Shown piece after piece: positions 21,945-31,059 of a stretch of DNA of 64,000 nt. The translations under genes and the position numbers were made by a program. Numbering within the stretch: the first letter of the stretch is position 1; every line of letters begins with the position of its first letter. The DNA is from Brachycybe producta (taxonomy: Eukaryota; Arthropoda; Diplopoda; Playtdesmida; Andrognathidae). Location: NCBI GenBank assembly GCA_036925085.1, contig JAUPFP010000003.1:7315479-7379478 (forward strand). Direction: 5' to 3'. Under the pieces are notes generated by a model. The model was given only the letters and a program-made list of their open reading frames with translations. It made no database searches and had not been told where the DNA came from.

Positions 21945-24765
21945 ATGAACAGATGGCGGTCGCCCGAGGAGAACTGGGTGGAGAAATCTGTAATGTCCAG
22001 CTGCAGACTTGGTGCTAAGTCTGCAGATGAAGTTCCCGACCGTGATCTCTCTCCTGCATCTTTTCCTGGAGATTCGTACTGTGTAGCTGCTCCTAGAAAG
22101 GCAGATGATGGTAGGATCTCTATGGAAGCCGCTCCTCCGGCGAAATTAGCGGCAAAGCGCCATCCCGTTTTAAAAAGTAAACAGGGACGGTCATTTGCTG
22201 CTAGTTGGCTCCTGAAACGTTTGTTTCACCGGAGGAAACGGAAAGATGCAGGATCGCTGGTTGCCAGTAGAATACTGGTAGCTCCGGCAAGCCGAAGCAG
22301 GCTAGAATTGGCTAGCCCGGCTGAGGAAAGTCCGGAGGCTGGGATGGACACAACGGAGGTTTCCGTGGTGCACATCACCAGGCAGTGGAGAGGCCAGTGT
22401 ATCCTTTCTTCAGAGGACTCTTTGGAGTCTGAAGAGAGAGGAAAGGCCTCCCCGGGTAAACGGTCGATGACCAGAACCCGGGAGGGTACTCCCACCATTC
22501 AAGGAAGTCCTCTGGACGTTTACCCTTCGGGGAAAACTGAAGAGGACCGACTTGATCGGTTAGACGAAAGTCGGAAGTACCAGACGCCGTCGGAAAGTTT
22601 TCTGATGGCGGATGGGAAACGATCCTACGTCGGGGAGTTCCCTGCCCAGCAGCGCCGTAAGGACGGATCGAAATCCAAGAAGAAGTCCGGTGCTGCTAGG
22701 TACGCTGCGCGGATGAGGGCTCTTACTGAGAGAGAGGCTCAGCTTGAGAGGAGGGAAGCTGCCATGGCATTGCTTATGCCGGCAGTAGGCCTTCTGGCTG
22801 AGGCCCATGCTCATCCTGAGGGAGCCCCAGGGGCTGCCCGGCCTGAAGACCAACCTCCTGCTGTGGGTTCGCCCGCAGCAGTGGATGGTTCTTCGGGTAG
22901 GCAGTCTGGGACTCCCAAGAGGGACCGAAGAATGGAGAAAAAGGCCAACTAGCCTTCATTATCCACTCCTAGGAAGAGCACTCCAGTGAGTGGTGGTGGT
23001 GGTCAGGGACAGAAATGTCCCCGCCCTTTCACCCCACCAGTGGTCAGTCATCCGGCAGGGAAAAAGGCCAAGACCTCACATGGAGGTCCGGCCGGCTTCC
23101 CTGCAGGCAAGTGGAGCTATGAGAACCATGCGCGGTACCACATGGCTCAAGCGGCAAAGTGCGAAGCTCGGATAAAGAGAGCTAAGCAGGTTGAACGCCG
23201 TCAGGAGTTCGAGCCCCGGACCTCTCAGTTTCCGCCCCTGCGGGGAACTGAAGTCCGGAATCTGCTCGTTACAGGGGAACCTCCTGTCGGACGTGGTGTC
23301 GCACTTGTTGCGAATGCCACAACCGCCGCTGGCCAACAGCGCATTGCCCAGAGGGGGGCGATGCAGGGTCCTAAGGCCCCTACCCAAGGTGTCAGAGCTA
23401 AAACTGTTGGTGGCGAGGGTCAGCCGACCCTTGCACCGGGAAAAGTAAAGGTTTCCCGGGATGAGAGAGGACCTGTCGTGGCGGCACGACCGTCCTCAAT
23501 TGTCAAGTCGGCTACGGGAGTCAACTCGGAAGGCGAGTACAGCTTCGGCTGGAAAGGCTTCGGTTGGGAAGTCCAGTCACTCGAAGGGGGCTAACCACCC
23601 TCCTAAGTCTGACCGGCCCGGTGAGTCTTTGAGCTTAGGTGTGTCCGGCTCAAAGCACGGTAAACCTTCTTCCCAAAAGAAGAAACAGAAGGTGGACAAG
23701 AAAAAGTCCAGGTTTGGGAAGAAGGGAGGTCCAGGACCTTCTGGTCAGGAGTCCCTGGGGACGACTGCCAGAGGGGTTGGGACGGATGAGGAGAAGTCCC
23801 GACACGGTGCGACCGTGTCGGCCGGGAACCAGCCGTACCATACCCGTCAGGTAATGATGGCGCGGACGGATGGCAGGTCAATGCGAGACGTTGTTCTCGG
23901 TATACCTCCATCCTCCCCGAAGGTGGTCACGGTACCGAACTCGCGGGTTCGGTCGGTAGGAACTCTCCACCGGGTCAGCTCGCATTCACCTAGATGAGGG
24001 GGCAGCCCGGTGGGGAAAGTTAGTGTTCCTGCCAAACGTGGTCCCGTGCCTTCCATTGGAAGGACACCCTTCTCTCCGAGTCCTGACGAAGGGGTCTTTG
24101 GGACCCTAGGACCGGAAGAGGAAGCCAGGTCTCCCCAGCCTGCGGGCAAGGAACGACACTCAGGAGCCAGTCCTCCGTATTCAGAAGGAGAGGTCTTTCT
24201 GAATAACCGACTTGGTCTGTGGCAGGACCAGCCGGGAATGGAGGGGTTCCAGTACCTTGGTTATTACCGTTTGGGAGAGCCACTCCCGGTACCATGGTTG
24301 CTGTCATTGCCGTCATTTAGCATGCGGTATGTGCTTGCTTTTGGCGGTAGAGATTTTATGGTGTTGTTGGTCGTCAACCCGGTTAGGAGACGTTTTGCGT
24401 TTTTGGATGTGATGGGGACAGGAGCTGGATTAGTTCGTCTAGTCCAGCTCGCGGCACCATACGTCCAGCGTCTCCTTGGCTGCGACTTAGAAGAGATGGG
24501 TGGAGAATTTGTAGTCCAACCGCTACGAGGGAGCGAGTCTGATCCCGCAGCCGCCCTCGTAGATCTTCTAACGAGTCGGACCCTACGTAGGGGTCCGCAG
24601 CTTGCCACTCTAGCCATCGATGTGTTTCGACGGCAGGAGGAGGCAAGGCTCAGAGGGACTGAGTTCGATATCGGACACGGGTGGCAGAACACCCGGATGT
24701 GCCTGTGGTGGGCACGTCGGTGGATATCGGAGTGGTGGGCACTCCGGTGGTTCCACCACCGATGA
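21945..24765 (+). pseudogene. Gypsy C third ORF (ORF3), function unknown
   Basis: It starts about 150 bases after integrase. Segments 21945-22952 and 22986-23594 are in one frame, separated by a TAG where B and D read CAG; 23461-23997 and 24010-24765 are one frame over. Features in order: Arg-rich start, Ser/Glu-rich stretch, coiled-coil-like LTEREAQLERREAAMALLM, a Lys/Ser/Gly-rich middle (QKKKQKVDKKKSRFGKKGG), and a C-terminal domain from YLNNRLGLWQDQPGMEG to NTRMCLWWARRW. The C-terminal domain is well conserved with B and D over about 190 residues, although the copies are decayed, implying past selection. No signal peptide or membrane span. Confidence 0.65.
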
Positions 24766-24856
24766 ATTCAGCCTGACGCTGAGTGGGGGTCACAGGAGCA
24801 ATCCTTGCTGGCTCGACTGACCTGATCCCGGGGCGGATCAGGGAAGTTGAGAGGAT

Positions 24857-25656
24857 TGTAACAACCCAGTTTTGCTCTTTATTTGAGCAGAACTAAATCT
24901 CCTGTGTCGTCTGTTAGGCTGGCTAATTAGCTGCCAGGCAGACGACAAAATGGCCAGCAAGGGTCACTGTCCTCCCCCAGGTGGAGCAGCCTGGGGGTAT
25001 ATAATGGCGGCGGCCATTATATTCTAGGCAGTGTGTGTGAGACCCTGATGCTGTGTGCATGCTATTCTTCTGTGCTCTGTTTTCAACAGGTGGCCAAGAT
25101 GGCCACCAATTCATCTATCCTTTGTTCTCCACTACTGGCATCAGGATCATCTCTTTGTGCTTGGTGTGCTTTTTGCCACTTTCTCTCCTGGCTGAATTAG
25201 CCAGGAGATTTGCATATTATATATCTAAGTGAGTGTTTTACTGGTTAATAAACCTTTTATTCATTTATACATTGAATAAAGTATAACCTTTCTTTTTCTC
25301 ACTTTACACACTGAGTCCGTGTCTTATTTTCTGGGGAAGTTACCGCGGGGAGGGTGGGGGTTTCCGGTGGGGATACGCCGGCACCATCACCGTCCTGTTT
25401 CCGTCGTTATCGGCCGGTACTTCGCGCCGGTTCCACGGTAGGATCCATCGGGGGTCTACCGTGGGTTCTTCGTTGTGTTTGTCGGCCATTCGTCCGTCGA
25501 TCTACGGAGAGATCGACTCTCGACCGGCGTCACCCAGGGACCGGACGAACAAGAGCGGGCAGTCCGCGCTTCGACCTCGGCCCCAAGAGAGTCAGGAAGA
25601 GGTAAGACGGGGAAGTTTTGCCGGGTGTTGTTTTGGACCCAAGTCGGGTCGTTACA
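24857..25656 (+). repeat. 3' LTR of Gypsy C, second LTR type
   Basis: 800 bases, TGTAACAACCCAG...GGGTCGTTACA, preceded by the purine tract GGGAAGTTGAGAGGAT. It contains TGGTTAATAAACCTTTTATT and a GGTATATAATGG TATA-like box. Same type as the inverted fragment at 34416-34848 and the solo LTR at 36412-37180. It shares its last part (GGGGAAGTTACCGCGGG...) with the other Gypsy LTR type. Confidence 0.88.
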
Positions 25657-27190
25657 GTATCGCCACGGCCAACCGGCTTGGCACGTACAATATCTGGCTC
25701 GAGAACTTGGGAAATGCACCCATTGCCCTGGAAACAGGAAGGGGTGTAGCCACGGCTCAAGCTGTGGAGGCTGCCCTTGTGGTAGGGCTGGAAGAGCCAT
25801 CTGAGTTGAGAGGGGGAGACCCCACTCAGGTGACGGTTCGATCAGGCGAGGCCTCGTCTAAGTTGAGAGGGGTGTCCGGAGATGGACGCTAGGTCCTCAA
25901 TGTGACGACGGCTCCTACTCTCGAAGAGGGTGGACCCAATTTGAAGCCTGAAGAGGCGAGACAGCTTTGGGAGTTCCTGCTGAAACGCCAGGATCATTTT
26001 GCGTTCAACTTTACAGAATTGGGTGAAACCTCTCTGGTCGAACATATGATCGATACCGGTGGGCAACCTCCAGTGCGAGAAGAATTGCGTCGAACCATTC
26101 CAGCGGCCAGGGCGATCAAAAGAGAGGAGGTGGCGAAGATGTTGGATGCAGGGGTTATCCAACCTTCGCGTAGTCCCTACACGAGCCCTATCTTGCTTGT
26201 TCGCAAGAAGGATAGTGGCTTCCGTTTTTGTGTGGACTACCGGAAACTGAATGCCCAGACAAAGCTGGATCAGTATCCATTGCCTCGCATCGATAATGCG
26301 CTCGATTCACTGGCCTGTGCGAAGTTCTTCGCTACCTTGGACCTGGCTAGTGGTTACTGGCAGGTTCGGATGGCTGAGCCAGACATTGAGAAAACGGCAT
26401 TTGTTTGCTCTCAAGGTCTGTTTGAGTTTGAGTTTGACTCTGTAATGCTCCAGCCACCATGCAGAGAGGGCTAGACCTCTTATTGGCAGGACATAAGTAG
26501 GAGACTTGTCTGGTGTACCTGGACGATATGTCTTTGGGAACACTTTCGAGCAGTTTCTCGAGAGACTCTCCACTGTTCTTGGACTGCTACGAGGGGCGGA
26601 GCTAAAACTCCAGCCGAAGAAATGTTTCTTTGGCTTTAACAAGGTTCGTTCTCTCGGTCACATAGTGAGTGCTGAGGGAGTTGCTCCGGACCCGGATCTC
26701 GTACGGGCAGTTTAGGAGCTTTATGTCCCGACAACGGTGTCAGGCGTCCACAGTTTCCTCGGACTTGCCGGTTACTATCGGAGGTTCATCAAGGACTTCG
26801 CCAAAGTGGCAAGGCCTTTGCATGATCTGACGAAAAAGGATGCGTCCTTCGAGTGGTCGGATCAGTGCAAACTAGCGTTTGCTCGGTTAAAAGCATTTTT
26901 AACCGAAGCGCCGGTACTCACCATGTACGATCCTTGTGGTGAGATAATGATACATACCAGCGCTAGTGGGTACAGCTTGGGAGTTGTAGTCTACCAGAAG
27001 TTACCGGAGGACAGTGTCCCCCGGGTTCTGGCCTACGCAAGCCGGCTCATGAAAGGAGCGGAAACACGGTATTCGGTCACCGAGCAGGAGTGCTTGGCGG
27101 TCATGTTAGCCGTGGTAAGTTCCGTCCTTACCTCTTTAACCAGGAGTTCATGATCGTAACTGATCACCACGCTCTTTGCAATCTGCAGAC
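25657..27190 (+). pseudogene. Gypsy D protease tail, RT and RNase H start, broken
   Basis: It begins ATANRLGTYNIWLENLG, in the protease-RT linker. A TAG ends the first frame at 25892, the same codon as a stop in copy A. RT motifs QYPLPRID and ASGYWQVRM are present, but the segment before MPFGLC is scrambled by a deletion (26430-26450) and a four-base deletion removes part of the catalytic YLDD loop at about 26520. In RNase H the first catalytic Asp is replaced by Ser (IHTSASGYSLG). A one-base deletion near 27117 shifts frame before the R1-like insertion. Confidence 0.9.
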
Positions 27191-27442
27191 ATTCATATAT
27201 ATTTTATCGCCCACCCATCATACGGTGGGCACTCATCCCCCCACCAACTTCTCGCTATAGACCGCATCCAGATTCATATTTGCTCTCCATTATTTCTTGC
27301 ATAGGTCACATACTCCACAGCGACCACCCAAGTAGTCCACTGCTTCCAGACACCCATAACGCAACCCATAGTAACGCAATTAGTTACCTACTGCAAACAG
27401 CTAATTCTATTCTAATTCTATTCTAATCTATTCTAATTTTAT

Positions 27443-27919
27443 TTAATTAATATCTGTACTTAAAACAACCACCGCCTCCACACTCTCATCTCCCATCGTC
27501 CCTCCCATATCCCGCACAGCCTCAGCAGCAAATTTTGCAAAAAAACCAATAACCTGCTGACCTACCAGTTGCAGAGGACTGCAGTGCCAATTAAGATTAG
27601 CAACCTTTGCAACTTCCAGCTTCAGTCTATCCCGAGCCACTACTCTGTACTCCAGGGGGCATTCAAATAAGATATGATCTTTTGTATCCTCGCCAATACC
27701 ACAGCAACAGAATCCCTCCCCACCTCCCACCACTAGGCGCTCCGTGTACAGAACAGTTTTAAAAACCTCATACACACTTCTGCCCACAGTGGCACTAACC
27801 CACATTGATTGCCACCTCTGAAGTGACTGAATAGCCACCCGTCTCCTAATCCACCGCACTGGTCTGGGAAATGGAAAAATTTCCAAACCCCCCGCACCCC
27901 GTTTAGCCATATCGTCCAC
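27443..27919 (-). pseudogene. Non-LTR element C-terminal Cys/His-rich region
   Basis: A 158-codon frame with RWIRRRVAIQSLQRWQ and CCGIGEDTKDHILFECP, the C-X-H-C-like motif at the end of R1/Jockey polyproteins. It is separated from RNase H by a frame change at about 27930. The remaining 250 bases to 27191 are the AT-rich 3' UTR. Confidence 0.78.
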
Positions 27920-27940
27920 CTGCCCATTCCATTCTTCTCC

Positions 27941-28465
27941 TCAATGTCCTTTCACCCACTGCAGGGCGACACTCCATCCAGACTGCACAATTTCCATTAA
28001 GACTTGATATACCGAGACAGCATGATGATTGCGTAACCCACCCCTAGCAATAACACTGAGAGCAGTGCTCGAGTCCGATGTTATAACCACCAATCGCTGC
28101 GTATCCCCATTCAACCCACCCTCTTTCCCATTTTGCTTTCCTAATAGCAAGGCTTTAATCATATTACACATCTAGTATATTGCACACATCTCCGCTGGTG
28201 TTGAGGTGCACTCATCTGGAATTCTAAATTTTTTTTTAACAACCGCTATATCTTTTTCAAAAACAATAAAAGCATATCCCATCTTATTCTTAACTTTAGA
28301 CCCGTCCGCCACCCCATACACGTCAATCTGCTCTTTCCTCCGATCAGATACCCTTATACTTTCTACCCCAACATACTGCTTTCCACAATCCATTACCATA
28401 TCCATTGTAAATGACCTGATATCTCCCGGGTTAATTACCTCCCCTTCCCCTAACGGTAAATCCAA
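27941..28465 (-). pseudogene. Non-LTR element RNase H domain
   Basis: Frames 28465-28172 and 28171-27941 carry YGVADGSKVKNKMGYAF (first Asp), CTSTPAEMCAIY (Glu), TSDSSTAL (Asp) and the terminal WVKGH, the RNase H pattern of R1/I-type elements. A TAG at 28172 interrupts it where the chain should continue through the Glu helix. Confidence 0.82.
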
Positions 28466-29240
28466 AATCTCTCACTTCATGCACCAAACTATGTCTCTCA
28501 AACCTTTCTCCTGCCAAAACCGAAAGCGGAGGGCACCCTGACATCACTTGCAAAGCCCTAGTGGAAGTCGTTCGATAAGCCCGAGTTATAGCCAATAGGA
28601 AAGGGCGCTGCATGCTATCCAAACGCTTAATTACTTGCGAGTCATGTCATTTTACCTTCCAGATTTCTGCTCCATATAACAATAATGGCACAATTGCCCT
28701 ATTATATATAATGCGCCTGACTCTAGGGCTAGCACTCCATCGTCTTCCTCCTATTATAAACAGCCTACTCGCTATCAGACTCACTCTCTGTTGCATATCG
28801 ACTATGTGCAGTAACCAAGTCCATTTCTCATCAATTAAAACTCCCAGATACTTCATAGTTGGTTCCTCGGACAACAATTCCTCCCCAAATTTAATTACGG
28901 GCCTTCTAAGCACATTACAGGCTGAATGGAACAAATAGAACGTTTTATTATGTGCGAAAACCAGCTTAGCCTCATCTGCCCACCTCTCACACATATTTAA
29001 AGCTATCGTTACCCTTTCCTCTAATTTTTTTAACTGAACTAGCACGCAGAAGTAACAGGGTGTCATCTGCGTAGGCCAAAACATCTTCTCCCGGCACCAA
29101 CACAGTCCTAAACCTGGTAAAAAAAACTTTCCATTAGTACCAACCAGAGCACCGGGCCCAGACAGGACCCCTGAGGACAGCCCAGATCCACGCCCTGATC
29201 AACCTCACCAGACCTACATTTTCTCCCGCTTAAAAAACTA
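28431..29240 (-). pseudogene. Non-LTR reverse transcriptase, C-terminal half
   Basis: The minus strand encodes GCPQGSCLGPVLW then, after a frame change, the catalytic YADDT box near 29060, followed by the thumb region (MKYLGVLIDEKWTW, IIYNRAIVPLLLYGAEIW) and, in another frame, TRAYRTTSTRALQVMSGCPP. This order is diagnostic for non-LTR RTs of the R1/Jockey group. Confidence 0.85.
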
Positions 29241-29264
29241 TCAACCACTCTACAATCTGCAGAC

Positions 29265-30841
29265 AGCCAAGAACCTGCAAGGCATTTTGGGGCGTTGGCA
29301 GATGCAACTACAAGAGTACCAGTTTAAGGTTCAGTACAGGAAGGGAACACTGCACGTGGATGCCGATGCTTTGAGTCGGTATCCTGTTCGTGATGTGGCG
29401 GACCTTTCCTTGCCTGAATACGTCGAGGCTGACAAGGGTGAGGTGATTTACCGAATCCGTTCGGAGGTGGATTGGGTCAAAGAGCAAGAGGCCGATGGCT
29501 GGTGCTCCAAGGTGAAGATTGAAATCTTCTGTGAACCCAACTCGAACCTCAGGTTCATGTTCGTGGTGGCAGACGACTTGTTGTTTGCCATCAGGTCCAT
29601 CCAGGATCGGTTGAGAACTGTGCTGGTAGTTCCGAAGTCATGCAGGGCTTTCTGCCTAAGGAAGCTACATGACGTTCCCGAAGCTTTAGACCTACCAGAG
29701 ACTGCGCTCACGCTTCTACTGGGTTGGTATGAAGCAGGACACGGCCGAATATGTTAACTCATGTTTGGTGTGTCAAAGAGCGCGACAGTTCGCTCGAAGT
29801 CAGGGTTTTCTCCAACCGATTTTGCCGGAGTACCCAGTTGATACCTGGGGAATGGACTTCGTTGGGCCGTTTCCTGCCTCCGTGGGTGGAGTCACCTATG
29901 TATCAATTATGGTTGACTATTTCACCCGGTACGGTGTGGCGAGAGCGGTGCGAAGGGCCACGGCCGCTTGTGTTGTGAAGTTCTTGAAGGACGAGATCCT
30001 TTTGGTGTATGGCACGCCAAAAGCTCTTGTCTCGGATCGTGGGTCCCAGTTCTCCAACAAAGTCCTGCTGAAGTTCCAGGAGCTTCAAGACGGCATACCA
30101 TCCGCAAGCTAACGGGCTTATGGAGCATACGAATACGACCGTAATGGAAACCATCAAGCGGTACCTTGATCCCCTCAAGGAACAGCATGACTGGTGGGAC
30201 AAATTACGGCCCACCGTGTGAGCTTATAACACAGCTGTCCAGGAGAGTATGCAGGTCTCTCCATATCAGTTGTTGTTTGGCCGTGAGCCTAGGACGGAGA
30301 TTGATAACCTCCTTCCAAACGGTCCAATGCGCGACTTGCCTGACCAGCAAGCCGTGGAAGAGCAGGCGCGTCAACATTTGACGGCTGCTCAAAGAAGGCA
30401 GAAAGAAAGGTATGACGCTGGCTGTGTGGAGCCTGCTCTGTATCAGCCTGGAGATCAGGTGTGGATCAGAGATCAGGCTGGGAAGCTTGGCCAGTCGAAG
30501 AAGTGGAGCTTGGCGTACAAAGCTGAGAGGGTATGGTGGTCGTGCGGTATTCTGACCTGGTCTACGAGATAGAGTTCGTAGATGGGTATGGTCGGAAGGT
30601 GCGAGACCGGTATCATGTAGATAACCTGAAGCCATACATACCCACCTGCACCGTGAGGGAGGAAGATGGACTTGGTGTCTCTGACACCTCCTCCAATGCA
30701 GGCAGCGAGGCTACGGAGGCTTCGGCGGGGAGTAGAGGTACTCCGCCGCCATTGCCACCGTCCGTTTCTTCGCAAGAGTCGACCGACTGCAAGGCAGATA
30801 ACCCCCTCCTCCTCGGTATAATCTCCGTCCGCAGAGACTGA
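29265..30841 (+). pseudogene. Gypsy D RNase H end and integrase, broken
   Basis: It resumes after the R1-like insert with the RNase H tail (DADALSRYP), then the integrase zinc region (CLVCQRARQ), the first Asp (WGMDFVGPFP) and second Asp (VSDRGSQF). A deletion at about 30090 removes the region before HPQANG, after which the frame is lost until 30249. The third catalytic region is damaged (LMEHTN instead of LTERTN). The C-terminal KVRDRYHVDNLKPY is reached in another frame (30533-30841). A TGA replaces Trp at 30219. Confidence 0.88.
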
Positions 30842-31059
30842 GGGTGTTTGAGGTGGGTGGGTTTGAGCCTTGGCAGGAAGTCTCACGGTATGGGGTACTC
30901 TGTGGGTGTCCCTACTATGGTGGGAGAGAGCCGGCAGTCGGTTTGTTCGGTTTGTTCCCTTTTTCACAGATTCACCACGGAGAAGGAGGAGGAAGATGAC
31001 GATGGGGCCACCGACGTTCCGCCTCCCTCAACCCGCTGCATCCTGGGAATGCAAGGCTG

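Larger units (their letters stand above)
17409..25656 (+). mobile_element. Ty3/Gypsy copy C, gag-less with near-complete pol and ORF3
   Basis: A truncated LTR of the A/B/D type (17409 to about 17752) joins directly to protease, so the 5' LTR end, primer site, leader and gag are deleted. Protease, RT, RNase H and integrase follow with only four stops, then ORF3 and a 3' LTR of a different type (24857-25656). The mismatch of LTR types suggests a chimera or unequal exchange between two related elements. Confidence 0.88.
27191..29252 (-). mobile_element. R1-like non-LTR retrotransposon, 5'-truncated, nested in Gypsy D
   Basis: The insert is flanked by the 12-base duplicate CAATCTGCAGAC (27179-27190 and 29253-29264), with Gypsy RNase H sequence continuing on both sides. 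On its own strand the order is the end of RT, RNase H, and a Cys/His-rich C-terminus, as in R1/Jockey-group elements with RNase H. The 5' part, including ORF1 and the endonuclease, is missing, consistent with incomplete target-primed reverse transcription. The 3' end (ATAAAATATATATGAAT) lacks a long poly(A). Confidence 0.88.
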
